In this document: positions 16,757 through 25,243 of the stretch, in pieces
Layout: every line of letters begins with the position of its first letter
Numbering within the stretch: position 1 is the first letter of the stretch
Assembly (NCBI GenBank): GCA_000509105.1
Contig: BAIF02000098.1
Location: 1-64,000, forward strand
Direction of reading: 5' to 3'
From: Clostridiales bacterium VE202-21
GTDB lineage: Bacteria; Bacillota; Clostridia; Lachnospirales; Lachnospiraceae
Length of the DNA: 64,000 bases
Translations under genes and position numbers: made by a program
The notes under the pieces: generated by a model
Databases searched by the model: none
What the model was told of the DNA's origin: nothing
Seen by the model: only the letters and a program-made list of their open reading frames with translations

Positions 16757-18100
16757 ATGTTAAAAGCAATCGTTATTGGAAGTCCTGGTGCAGGAAAAAG
16801 TACATTTGCCCGGAGACTTAGAAATTTGACCGGATTACCGCTATATTACCTGGATATGCTGTGGCATAAGCCGGATCAAACAAATATCACAAGAGAAGAG
16901 TTTGATACGCTGTCGAATGATATTATAAAAAAAGACAGCTGGATTATTGACGGTAATTATCAGAGAACACTTGCAGAACGTCTGAAAGCATGCGACACTG
17001 TTTTTCTAATGGATTATCCGCTGGAAACCTGCCTTTCAGGTGCAGAATCCCGGATAGGAAAAAAACGCGAAGATATGCCATGGGTCGAATCGGAATTTGA
17101 TGAAGAACTTAAACAATGGATTATTGATTTTCCGGATAAACAATTGCCGCAGATATATGAACTGCTGAATAAATATCGGAAGGAAAAAGAGATCATTATT
17201 TTTAAATCAAGAAAAGAAGCAGATGATTATTTGCGTAATGCCAGTAAAAAAGTATCCACAGGGGCACCCCTCAGTGCATGCTCTGCGGGCAGGTTTGCAG
17301 CAGAGCGGCAGAATAAGGCATATATGTTGCAGCAGCGTCACAAAGCAGAACCGCTCTTTGCAGGCTGGGATGAGACGCTTATTTGGTCATGCCTGCAGAA
17401 TGTGATGGGGCACATATATGTGGATAATACAGACGCGCCCAACTCTGCCATGGCTATGTTAGGAGACTTTTGCTTTCTGGCGGGAAAACCAGATGAAGAA
17501 TTAGCCGCATATAAGCCCGATTGCTGCAAACAAGAGTTTATGATTATGATTCCGCAGACTGATCAGTGGAGCGGGGTGATTGAAAAGTATTACGGGGAAA
17601 AGGCGAAAAAGGTTGTGCGCTATGCCTTTAAAAAGGAAAAAGAGGTCTTCAACAAAGCGGCATTAGAAGCAGCAGTTGCCGGGCTGCCGGCGGATTATCG
17701 TATAGAGATGATAGATGAATCCATTTTCAGGCAGTGCAGTCTTTTCGAATGGAGCCGGGATCTGGTATCTCAATATAAGGAATATCCAGAGTATCGGGAC
17801 CATGGTTTGGGAGTGGTGATTTTGAAAGAAGATGAGATTGTTTCCGGTGCATCTTCTTATGCAGGCTATATAGGCGGAATCGAAATAGAGATTGATACAA
17901 AGGAAGAATATCGCAGACAAGGTCTCGCTTATGCTGCCGGTGCAAAGCTGATTTTAGAATGCCTGGAACGGGACTGGTATCCCAGCTGGGATGCTCAGAA
18001 TAAAGGGTCTGCCGCATTGGCAGAAAAGCTGGGGTATCATTTTGACCATGCCTATAGTGCTTATGAGATTTGGGGATATGGATGCAATAATGGAGAATGA
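16757..18100 (+). CDS. Fusion of a P-loop kinase-like domain and a GNAT acetyltransferase
   Basis: A 447-residue protein made of two parts normally found separately. Residues 1-165: adenylate-kinase-like P-loop NTPase of the FlaR/topology-modulation type, Walker A GSPGAGKST (8-16), then LTGLPLYYLDMLWHKPDQ and SWIIDGNYQRTL. Residues about 195-445: GNAT_acetyltran domain (LFAGWDETLIWSCLQNVMGH; YRRQGLAYAAGAKLILECLE as the acetyl-CoA loop). The linker (about 166-194, STGAPLSACSAGRF) resembles translated intergenic DNA, so a deletion that fused two neighbouring genes is likely. Both domains look intact. No ribosome site was obvious before the GNAT part. Confidence 0.8.
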   Translation: MLKAIVIGSPGAGKSTFARRLRNLTGLPLYYLDMLWHKPDQTNITREEFDTLSNDIIKKDSWIIDGNYQRTLAERLKACDTVFLMDYPLETCLSGAESRIGKKREDMPWVESEFDEELKQWIIDFPDKQLPQIYELLNKYRKEKEIIIFKSRKEADDYLRNASKKVSTGAPLSACSAGRFAAERQNKAYMLQQRHKAEPLFAGWDETLIWSCLQNVMGHIYVDNTDAPNSAMAMLGDFCFLAGKPDEELAAYKPDCCKQEFMIMIPQTDQWSGVIEKYYGEKAKKVVRYAFKKEKEVFNKAALEAAVAGLPADYRIEMIDESIFRQCSLFEWSRDLVSQYKEYPEYRDHGLGVVILKEDEIVSGASSYAGYIGGIEIEIDTKEEYRRQGLAYAAGAKLILECLERDWYPSWDAQNKGSAALAEKLGYHFDHAYSAYEIWGYGCNNGE

Positions 18101-18337
18101 GAATGAAGCGAAGGAATATATGGAAGACTTGATCTTGGAAGAAATTTGATTGAAATATCACAGGCACTGCTCGATTTAGATTCTAATGATGCGCTTAAGG
18201 TGATGGGGTGGCCGGATCATCATTTTACCTCGCAGGGGTTATATATGACATACAGATGTCATGTTTTATATGTTAACCTAAATATAGAAAATAATCGTTG
18301 CGCAGGTTATGTGGCGGAGAAAAGAGGAAAAACATAT

Positions 18338-19090
18338 ATGAAATTGATTGCATTGACAAAGGAAAATCTGGAGAAGGAACATATCTGCTGTGCAATTTCC
18401 AACAATAAGGACTGCCAGGTTGCCTCCAAGAAGGCATGGCTGGGGGACAGGCTGGACGAAGGCCTGGTATTTTTGAAGGGGGATGTGCGGGGGAAATGCT
18501 TTATAGAATATATTCCCGCGGAGTCGGCCTGGGTGCCGGTCAAAGCGCCGGGATATATGTATATTGACTGCTTCTGGGTATCCGGTAAGTTTAAGGGACA
18601 GGGATATTCCAGTCAGCTGCTGGAAGAGTGTATTCGGGACAGCCGAGAAAAGGGGAAGAAAGGGCTTGTTGTACTGTCTTCCGCAAAGAAACGGCCATTT
18701 CTGATGGATCCAGGATATTTGAAGTATAAGGGATTCGAAACTGTGGACACGGCAGAACCCTTTTATGAGCTGATGTATCTGCCATTTACTGAAAATGTGG
18801 ACAAACCGGCATTTATGAAACATGCAAAAAAGCCGCATGTGGACGAGAAAGGATATGTAGCATACTATACAAACCAATGTCCGTTTACGGCAAAATATAT
18901 TCCGATTCTGGAGGCGGCAGCACTCAAAAATCAGGTGCCGTGGCACTCGGTAAAAATCGAAACAGCAGAACAGGCTCAAAGTGCACCGGCGCCCTTTACC
19001 TCTTTCAGTCTTTTCTATGATGGTGAATTTGTAACAAACGAGATATTGTCGGAAAAGAAGTTTGAGAGTATGATACAGAAAAAGAATTAA
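18338..19090 (+). CDS. YoaP-like GNAT acetyltransferase
   Basis: A 250-residue protein, chosen start ATG 18338 after an AGAGGAAA site; the frame is open upstream to 18146 but that part has no site or similarity. Residues about 1-150 hold the GNAT fold (YIDCFWVSGKFKGQGYSSQL as the acetyl-CoA binding turn). The C-terminal part (about 170-250, GYVAYYTNQCPFTAKYIPIL) is the YoaP domain with a conserved cysteine in CPFT. The substrate is unknown. It follows the NTPase-GNAT fusion gene, so two acetyltransferases are adjacent. The 18101-18337 stretch may be a gene remnant (DALKVMGWPDHHF) that I do not recognise. Confidence 0.85.
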   Translation: MKLIALTKENLEKEHICCAISNNKDCQVASKKAWLGDRLDEGLVFLKGDVRGKCFIEYIPAESAWVPVKAPGYMYIDCFWVSGKFKGQGYSSQLLEECIRDSREKGKKGLVVLSSAKKRPFLMDPGYLKYKGFETVDTAEPFYELMYLPFTENVDKPAFMKHAKKPHVDEKGYVAYYTNQCPFTAKYIPILEAAALKNQVPWHSVKIETAEQAQSAPAPFTSFSLFYDGEFVTNEILSEKKFESMIQKKN

Positions 19091-19094
19091 TTGT

Positions 19095-19240
19095 GTTACT
19101 GTTCACAGGCAAGCCTGTAAACAGTAACACCGCCTGCTCATTTAAAGCTGCCTTCAGCGAGGGCAGGCTCATCGGTTGTTTTACGTTGTTGCTCCAGCCC
19201 ATCACTACGCTGATAGGTTGGGGGAGCGAACAGTAACCAA
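19095..19240 (+). repeat. Intergenic hairpin repeat, full copy 2
   Basis: Starts with a near-perfect 16-bp hairpin at 19095-19128 (GTTACTGTT-c-ACAGGC / GCCTGT-a-AACAGTAAC). It continues with CTCATTTAAAGCTGCCTTCA and GCGAGGGCAGGC, then CCCATCACTACG, and ends with GAACAGTAAC, mirroring the outer arm. The internal CTCATTTAAAG..GCC..GCGAG block recurs reversed at 56889-57059 and more weakly at 966-1010. It is non-coding, lies between the YoaP-like and radical SAM genes, and looks like a small mobile or REP-type element. Confidence 0.65.
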
Positions 19241-19276
19241 ATTGTTGCAAATAAAGAAAGATTCTTATCTGCTCTT

Positions 19277-19335
19277 GACAGGCTAATAACCGCTAGCTAT
19301 ACTGAGAATGTAAAGCGAGTGGTTATTAGCCTGTC
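19277..19335 (+). promoter_or_regulatory. 15-bp perfect inverted repeat before the radical SAM gene
   Basis: GACAGGCTAATAACC (19277-19291) and GGTTATTAGCCTGTC (19321-19335) are exact complements separated by 29 nt. It ends 51 bp before the radical SAM start. No T-run follows directly. It could be a leader hairpin, an operator for the TetR regulator encoded downstream, or the terminus of an unknown element. Confidence 0.5.
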
Positions 19336-19386
19336 CGTTTACTGTGCAGAGCAGGTTGATATTTGCAGAAAGAAAAGAGGGAAAGG

Positions 19387-20478
19387 ATGCAGACATTTGA
19401 ATTAGAAGAATATTTAAGCGGTGGTGTAGAAAATATTATAAAGGGGATACTGAAAGCTTCCCTGGACAATCCGAAGGAAAGTGCGTTTATGGTACAGTAT
19501 GCAGCGGCTTCGAGGGCAGCGCGGAAACTGCGCCAAAAAGCGGAAGCGGGAGGGGAACATATTCCTCCGTTTTTAATAGCAAGTATTACCAGTCTGTGCA
19601 ATCTCCACTGCAAAGGCTGTTATGCACGGGCAAACCATCTGTGTGAGGAAGAGATTACAAAGAGGCAGATGGCCCGGGAAGAGTGGGGCAGCCTTTTTTC
19701 ACAGGCCGAGGAGACCGGAATCGGCTTTATTCTGCTGGCAGGAGGGGAACCGTTATTAAGGCGGGATGTCCTGGAAGAGGCGGCAGTACATAAACGGATT
19801 TTATTCCCTGTGTTTACAAACGGGACTATGCTGGATGCGTCCTATGAACAGTTATTTTCCGATCACAGGAACCTGGTGCCGGTTTTCAGTATTGAAGGAG
19901 AGCGGGGAAGAACAGATGCGAGGCGTGGAGACGGCGTTTATAAAATATTGTCAGATTCCATGGAACGGATGAAAAAAGCGGGAATTCTGTTTGGCACATC
20001 TATTACTGTGACAAAAGAAAATATAGCAGAAGTGACTTCCTGCGATTTCACAGAAGAACTCGATAAGGCCGGGTGTAAAGCCGTGATTTATGTAGAATAT
20101 GTTCCCGCTGACGGGAAGACGCAGGAACTGGCGCCGGATGATACAGACCGGGCATTTATGGATAAAAGGCTTGCAGAACTTCGAAGCCGGAATACGTCCA
20201 TGCTGTACATATCCTTCCCGGGAGACGAGAAATCATCGGGCGGCTGTCTGGCGGCGGGCAGGGGATTTTTCCACATCAACGCGGACGGAGGGGCAGAACC
20301 GTGCCCGTTTTCCCCATATTCAGATACAAATATCCGGGGGAAAAGTCTGCGGGAAGTGCTGCGTTCCCCTCTGTTTGCGAGGCTTCAGGCCGGTGGGCTG
20401 CTGGATGCAGAGCACAGCGGCGGCTGTGTACTGTTTGGACGGGAGCGTGAAGTACAGGCGCTGCTGCAATGCGAATAA
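19387..20478 (+). CDS. Radical SAM protein
   Basis: A 363-residue radical SAM enzyme with C71-C75-C78 in SLCNLHCKGCYARAN, then GGEPLLRRDV for SAM binding, and a partial SPASM-like C-terminus (GGCLAAGRGFFHINADGGAE, PCPFSPYSDTNIRGKS). The length fits the SPASM/heme-biosynthesis-like peptide-modifying or decarboxylase group. The ATG at 19387 follows AGAGGGAAAGG. No substrate peptide is obvious nearby. The TetR gene downstream starts 26 bp after its stop, so the two form a unit in which TetR may control this gene. The exact reaction is unknown. Confidence 0.85.
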   Translation: MQTFELEEYLSGGVENIIKGILKASLDNPKESAFMVQYAAASRAARKLRQKAEAGGEHIPPFLIASITSLCNLHCKGCYARANHLCEEEITKRQMAREEWGSLFSQAEETGIGFILLAGGEPLLRRDVLEEAAVHKRILFPVFTNGTMLDASYEQLFSDHRNLVPVFSIEGERGRTDARRGDGVYKILSDSMERMKKAGILFGTSITVTKENIAEVTSCDFTEELDKAGCKAVIYVEYVPADGKTQELAPDDTDRAFMDKRLAELRSRNTSMLYISFPGDEKSSGGCLAAGRGFFHINADGGAEPCPFSPYSDTNIRGKSLREVLRSPLFARLQAGGLLDAEHSGGCVLFGREREVQALLQCE

Positions 20479-20504
20479 ATCATGCACATTTAGAGGAGAC
20501 ACGT

Positions 20505-21125
20505 ATGACAACGAAAGAACGGATTATAGAGGAAGCGTTGACGCTCTTTGCGGAAAAGGGATATCAGGGAACCAGTGTGAAGAATATTGCGGATGCAGTG
20601 GGGATCAAAGACAGTTCTCTGTATAAACATTATAAAAGCAAACAGGAGATTTTTGATACGATTGTACAGGAGATGTCCCTTAGGATGGAACGGATCTCTC
20701 TGGATTTCGGCCTTCCGGGTGAATCGGATATGGGAGAGGCCGCCGCATTGTATGGCGGTCTCTCGCTTGAGGCATTGCTGGCACTTAGCAGGGGCATCTT
20801 TCTGTTTTATCTGAAGGACGAATTCGCTGCCAGGTTCAGAAGGATGCTGACGATAGAGCAGTACCGCAGCAAAGACATATATAAAGTATACCGCCAGATC
20901 TTTATGGAAGCCAGCATCTCCTATCAGAGCGCCCTGTTTGAAGAAATGTGCAGGAGGAGAATCTTCAGAGAGGCAGATCCGGAAGTGATGGCTCTTCACT
21001 TTTATTCCCCCATTTTTTTCCTCCTTAATAAATACGACCAGGAGCCGGAGCAAGAAGAGGAAGCGCTTATGGTTCTTGAGCGGCATGTGAGAGAGTTTGC
21101 ACGCATTTATCAGGTGGAAAACTGA
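20505..21125 (+). CDS. TetR family transcriptional regulator
   Basis: 206 residues. N-terminal TetR HTH: RIIEEALTLFAEKGYQGTSV, then KNIADAVGIKDSSLYKHYKS. The C-terminal ligand domain is variable. The ATG at 20505 follows an AGAGGAG site, 26 bp after the radical SAM gene, implying co-transcription. The 15-bp inverted repeat upstream of the radical SAM gene is a candidate operator, though longer-spaced than usual for TetR. Ligand unknown. Confidence 0.92.
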   Translation: MTTKERIIEEALTLFAEKGYQGTSVKNIADAVGIKDSSLYKHYKSKQEIFDTIVQEMSLRMERISLDFGLPGESDMGEAAALYGGLSLEALLALSRGIFLFYLKDEFAARFRRMLTIEQYRSKDIYKVYRQIFMEASISYQSALFEEMCRRRIFREADPEVMALHFYSPIFFLLNKYDQEPEQEEEALMVLERHVREFARIYQVEN

Positions 21126-21149
21126 AACAGTAAAAAAGGTTTCGGCGGG

Positions 21150-21476
21150 TTATATGCTCTGGGAGGACTTCCAGAGCACCGTCCATTTCTGATGCTCTAC
21201 ATAGTAGAGCAGATGGAAGAGATAGCGGCGGGCATCGACCACTGCATCACATTCGTATTCTACGGTGGGAATGCCGCAGTAATTCTTTTTTTCAAAGGAA
21301 AGTACATGCAGATTTGTCAGTGTGCGGATCTCGCCGTCCTCCCCCTGGAATTTGATCAGTTTTGGGATAGCGGTTCCGGTGCTTGTATACCAGACACCGC
21401 AGGCCACTGGTTCCTGGCGTCCCCGGATCTTTCCGGCATCCGGTGTATGAACATTAATTCCGATTCCCATACCCAT
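21150..21476 (-). CDS. Conserved small protein next to the Y-family polymerase
   Basis: 108 residues, MGMGIGINVHTPDAGKIRGR at the start and YYVEHQKWTVLWK near the end; a compact beta-rich protein without membrane segments. AGGAGG lies 9 nt before the ATG, so it is well translated. It follows the dinB-like gene on the same strand with a 102-bp gap. I recall similar small proteins next to dinB-like genes in Lachnospiraceae, which would suggest a link to lesion bypass, but no function is known to me. Confidence 0.65.
   Translation of the reverse strand: MGMGIGINVHTPDAGKIRGRQEPVACGVWYTSTGTAIPKLIKFQGEDGEIRTLTNLHVLSFEKKNYCGIPTVEYECDAVVDARRYLFHLLYYVEHQKWTVLWKSSQSI
21156..21177 (-). terminator. Hairpin at the 3' end of the dinB-linked gene
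   Basis: On the minus strand GCTCTGG and CCAGAGC (7 bp, 8-nt loop) overlap the end of the small gene. The next 30 bases downstream include CTTTTTTACTG. It separates this unit from the converging TetR gene. Confidence 0.45.
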
Positions 21477-21578
21477 AACTTATATACCTCCTGTCTTATA
21501 GCGTAAGATACACATCAGCTTTTTCATCTCTTAACAAATCTCCTGTATTAAAAAATAAAACTATCTGCCGGAGTAAAA

Positions 21579-22843
21579 TTATTCGATGCAGAGGAGGGAA
21601 TAGTCTACATCTCGCTTTTCCCGGGAAATGCCTCCCTCCAGATGGTCGATCGGCGTATCCAGAAAGGCGGCCCGCCGGACCGCATCCATGCCATATCTCT
21701 TCCGGATGGAATCGATAGTGCTGTCCCATGCTTCCAGCTTTGCGTAGTCCGCTGTATCAAAAAGGCTCATTTGCCGAAGGGCCGTTCCATCCTGCAGCCT
21801 GCCTGTATGGATGCCCAGATGACGGATTGCTGTTCTGCCATCCCAGAGCTGGTCAAACAGGCGGCACGCAGACCGGTACAGCTCCGTGGTAATGTTAGTG
21901 GGGTTATCCAGAATCATCTGATGGCTGGCATAACTCAGATCAAAGCTTTTGATTCCTACAGACATCAGTTCTGCCTGCACCTGATTCTCCCTGAGCCTGG
22001 AACCCACCGTTTCGGCAAGCCCCAGAAGTACCAGGTGGGCGATCCCAGCATCCGTCACATCAAAGGCAATGGTGGTAGAATTGCCGAACCCCTTCTGCGG
22101 CGGCGGTTCAGGCTCCACAGAGGAAAAATCAATTCCATTGGCAAAAGCCAGATAACCTTGCCGTGTTTTTTCAGATGAGAGGAGAGAAGCTCGGGATCGC
22201 TTGCCGCAAGCTCGCCAATCGTTCGGATACCAAGCTTCAGGAGCTTGGAGGCCGTGGCCCTGCCCACAAAAAATAAATCCGAGACGGGCAGAGGCCACAT
22301 TTTCTCTTGGATTTCCTCCGGGAAAAGGGTGTGGACCCGGTCAGGCTTGCGAAATCCGCTGGCCATCTTTGCCAGCAGTTTATTGCTGGAAATCCCTATA
22401 TTTACGGTAAAGCCAAGTTCTTCACGGATGCGGTCCCTGATCCTCATGGCGGTTCCGGCAGGACTTCCAAAGAGGTGCAGGGTGCTGCTCATATCCATAA
22501 AGGCCTCGTCAATACTGTACTGTTCCACCGTGGGCGTATATTCATTCAGGACCTTGATAAAGGCATCGGAACATTTCTGGTAAAGCCCATAATTGGGGGG
22601 AACCATATAAAGGGCGGGACATTTCTGACGGGCCTCCAGGACCGTCTGCCCGGTATGGATGCCGAAGCGTTTTGCAGGAGTACTTTTGGCAAGAATAATG
22701 CCGTGCCTTGCCGCCATATCCCCGGAGACCGCGGAAGGAATGGTGCGCAGATCCAGGGTGCCGCCCAGATGATGAAGACGGTATGCGGCTTCCCAGGAGA
22801 GAAACGCACTGTTCACATCAATGTGGTAGATAACAGTCTTCAT
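21579..22843 (-). pseudogene. dinB: Y-family DNA polymerase (DinB/UmuC-like) with a frameshift
   Basis: The first part (from 22843) reads as a Y-family polymerase: YHIDVNSAFLSWEAAYRL (metal-binding Asp), YSIDEAFMDMS (the catalytic DE pair), NIGISSNKLLAKMASGF and the helix-hairpin-helix region FFVGRATASKLLKLGIRTIG. At about 22147-22150 the frame breaks after HGKVIW; adding one G (TGG CT to TGG GCT) restores AFANGIDFSSVEPEPP and a normal little-finger domain to the stop at 21579. As written the palm and thumb survive but the DNA-gripping C-terminus is lost. A translesion polymerase of about 421 residues is expected if the indel is a read error. Confidence 0.87.
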
Positions 22844-22885
22844 GGGTACTACCTCCTTTAAAATGATTGTATCAGAACATATGTT

Positions 22886-23548
22886 CTATATACAAGAGGT
22901 AATATTTTCCGGGTAAGGAAGCCTGAATTCGGGGATTCCCGTGGCATAGGGGGCAATGTCATACTGCTGATAGTATATGACAATACTGCGCGGTTCAAGA
23001 AAATAACTTTGAGGATTAAAATGCTCCCGTATAAGAGCCGGATAATTATCAAAATAAGAAGAGGGGGAGGCCGCCAAACGCTCTGCGGTCTGCCTCTCAA
23101 TTTCTTCCAATATGTTCTCCGGATAAGAAGAATTTCCGGAATATATCGTCCGAAGGCAGATGCGGTAACCGGTAGAAAAGTCCCATGTATCTGAGTTCCG
23201 GCGGGTCATGCCGTGGGCCCCGCCCATGTAGGTATACTGGTCGTTATAAAGGCTGGCGATAGAATCATGATTCAGTGTAATTTTGAACTGGGTATCCATC
23301 TCATAAGAATTAAAGGGAATATGATCATCTTGAATGTACCGGGCACTCTCAACGGCCTGGGGGAAAAGAACTGTTTGGCAGTAATTTTCTGCCGCCCGGG
23401 AATGGCAGATATAGTATTGGTTGATCTTCCTGGCGGCAGCTGAGCTGCATGTGGTTGTAAAAAAGGGATAACGGATCTTGTAGATAAAAACAGGGATATT
23501 GTGGTAGTACATTGTACTTTCCAATGTTTTTTGGAAAACTGTCTGCAT
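22886..23548 (-). CDS. DUF3298/RsiV-like domain protein
   Basis: 220 residues. The pattern FNSYEMDTQFKITLNHDSIA, LYNDQYTYMGGAHGMTRRNS and the preceding DUF4163-like part (FIYKIRYPFFTTT) match the DUF4163-DUF3298 arrangement found in RsiV-type lysozyme-binding anti-sigma factors and in secreted orphan proteins. No membrane helix or signal peptide is visible, so this copy would be cytoplasmic, or its N-terminus has been lost. A CGAGGG site precedes the ATG. Function unknown. Confidence 0.7.
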   Translation of the reverse strand: MQTVFQKTLESTMYYHNIPVFIYKIRYPFFTTTCSSAAARKINQYYICHSRAAENYCQTVLFPQAVESARYIQDDHIPFNSYEMDTQFKITLNHDSIASLYNDQYTYMGGAHGMTRRNSDTWDFSTGYRICLRTIYSGNSSYPENILEEIERQTAERLAASPSSYFDNYPALIREHFNPQSYFLEPRSIVIYYQQYDIAPYATGIPEFRLPYPENITSCI

Positions 23549-23712
23549 GGCGCCCTCGAAAAAATAAAATTAATATACTATATTGCAAAATGCGGAGAAA
23601 TATACCTCTCAGAGAATAGGCCTGCACATGAACGGACAAGCTGGCAAAGAGCGCCCGGACCGGCGCCGGGCTCCCGCAGCAGCCGGGAAAACTTCCCAGT
23701 ATTTTGTGATAT

Positions 23713-24123
23713 TTATCCTGCTCCCATGGGACTCAGAGCTGCAGGGGAGATATTAAGAGGATCTATGCTTATCAATAGCCCCATGTCTTTAGTCCATGCT
23801 TCGCTATCGGAATTGCGGACGAGAATCCAGTTCCAGTCAGTGTAGGTGGAATTGGGATTCAGGCTTCCGTCTCCTCCGGAAGCGTCTACATCGAAATTAG
23901 ACAGCAGGACGAGCGCTTCTTTGGCTTCATACTGTTCGGCCCATTCATCGGCCTGTTTGCGGCTGATTTCTCCGTCATACCACAGGCCGGTCAGGGTACA
24001 GCCGGTGAACATTTCTGTAAATTGGTCACGGACAATCTGCTTGGCGTCTTCAATCTCCTGGGCTGCGTATACGCCCGGGGGGCTTTCTGCATTTTCGGCC
24101 GGCTGAGTTATCTTTATCTTAAC
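23713..24123 (-). pseudogene. C-terminal remnant of a secreted or lipoprotein-type gene
   Basis: The frame reads QPAENAESPPGVYAAQEIED, then AKQIVRDQFTEMFTGCTLTG and LSNFDVDASGGDGSLNPNST to a stop at 23713. The proline-rich linker at its start looks like the region after a lipoprotein signal, but the signal itself is gone; a stop lies in frame about 20 codons upstream of the linker. The C-terminus is also off-frame (KDMG followed by GGCTATTGATAA, a likely GY-stop one base away). It resembles domain proteins of unknown function seen in Lachnospiraceae. Confidence 0.5.
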
Positions 24124-24587
24124 TATAGAAGCGGAATAGAAAAAAGTGGCATTTTAATGATCCAGCTTTTACAGATGATCGGGCAGACATCCATGAGGAG
24201 GAAACGTTTCATAAACGAAGAAATGAAGGAAAAAGATTATGAAATTCTATCTATTAAGATGTACTTATTTTACGGAAACAATAGAGAAAAAAATTAGCGG
24301 ATATTTTTCTAATATAGATGGAGGATTTGTTGATAGGATAGCTGCTTGTTTACAGCAGAAAAAAGTTGTTTCTAAAAAATAGAGGGGGGTCTGATGATAT
24401 AGAATATGTGCAACTATTAAAAGATAAAAAGATATAACAGAGGTGTCCCCTATTTGATGTCCCCTATTGGTGTATGTAGCGCTAACCATTATTAACACAT
24501 TTCTGGAATCTTATAATCTGCAGTGAAAGGTAATCGTTCCTTTTGCTATATCCGGAGGAGCGGGATGGAAAAAAACAAATGAAGAAT
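24124..24587. other. Gene-poor stretch with one short open frame
   Basis: No recognisable gene. A short frame at 24239-24382 on the plus strand (47 codons; FVDRIAACLQQKKVVSKK at its end) has no clear ribosome site and may be a relic. The sequence GGTGTCCCCTATTTGATGTC with a second GTCCCCTATT nearby (about 24444-24471) is an imperfect direct repeat of unknown meaning. Confidence 0.35.
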
Positions 24588-25180
24588 TTAAAAACTTCTG
24601 CAAGGGTGCAGATCTAAAGGAAGGTAAGCGTTTTCATTCCAGTGTGTTTCAATCAGCCTTTCGGAAGTAATGGTAATGCTCGGCCCTTCCCGGACAAAAA
24701 CGACAACATTATTGGAGCGGCTAAAGATGGCCGTGATCTGAAGCTGGTCACTTTTTTCCCACAGGTCTGCCTTTATGGATTGTTCCGAGCAGAAGATGGA
24801 ATACGGGATCAAATCGTCCAGTGAGATTTCTGAATTTTGCTCCAGCGGACAGTCCCTGTACATAAATAAGGACACCCCAGGTATCACTTTCCGGTATTCC
24901 CAGATAAACATATTCTGAGAGGTCATGCGGCTTGGCAATAAAAGCCATGTCAATCAGTCCCCGGTCAAGATGTTCAGCTACAATCGATGTATCGCCGCTG
25001 GTGATGTGATAATGAATCCCGGGATAGCGCCCGTTTAGCCTTTTTACGGCTGTAGCCAGATATTTGATCAGATAGGACTCTGCGCAGTTAATATAAATAT
25101 CCCCGTCTGTAATGTTATCTATGGTGTGAAACTCATTCCGTATCTTATCTGAATGGCTGAGAGGATCTTTGGAATCCTAT
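24588..25180 (-). pseudogene. LysR effector-domain fragment, N-terminus lost and frameshifted
   Basis: The frame from about 25180 reads KIRNEFHTIDNITDGDIYI, LATAVKRLNGRYPGIHYHIT and LDRGLIDMAFIAKPHDLSEY, a LysR substrate-binding domain. Near 24870 it shifts into MYRDCPLEQNSEISLDDLIP and LIETHWNENAYLPLDLHP before the stop at 24588. The DNA-binding domain (about 70 residues) is missing, with an in-frame stop upstream, so this is a true remnant rather than a single read error. The break abuts the terminator hairpin of the neighbouring LacI gene. Confidence 0.75.
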
Positions 25181-25185
25181 TTTAT

Positions 25186-25230
25186 AAAGAAGATTATGAG
25201 CTTTGGAAAGAGGGGCTCATAATCTTCTTT
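25186..25230 (-). terminator. Terminator of the LacI regulator gene
   Basis: Perfect 16-bp arms AAAGAAGATTATGAGC (25186-25201) and GCTCATAATCTTCTTT (25215-25230), 13-nt loop. Read on the minus strand it lies 14 bp after the LacI stop and ends in CTTTATAAAATA, a usable U-rich tail. Confidence 0.8.
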
Positions 25231-25243
25231 TTCCATATTATGA

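Noticed and set aside
18146-18337. N-terminal extension of the YoaP-like protein
   Set aside because: No ribosome site at 18146, no GNAT similarity in the extra 64 residues, and a good site before 18338.
24441-24475. Possible riboswitch or T-box in the gene-poor stretch
   Set aside because: Only an imperfect GTCCCCTAT repeat is present; no T-box, SAM or other riboswitch core could be recognised.
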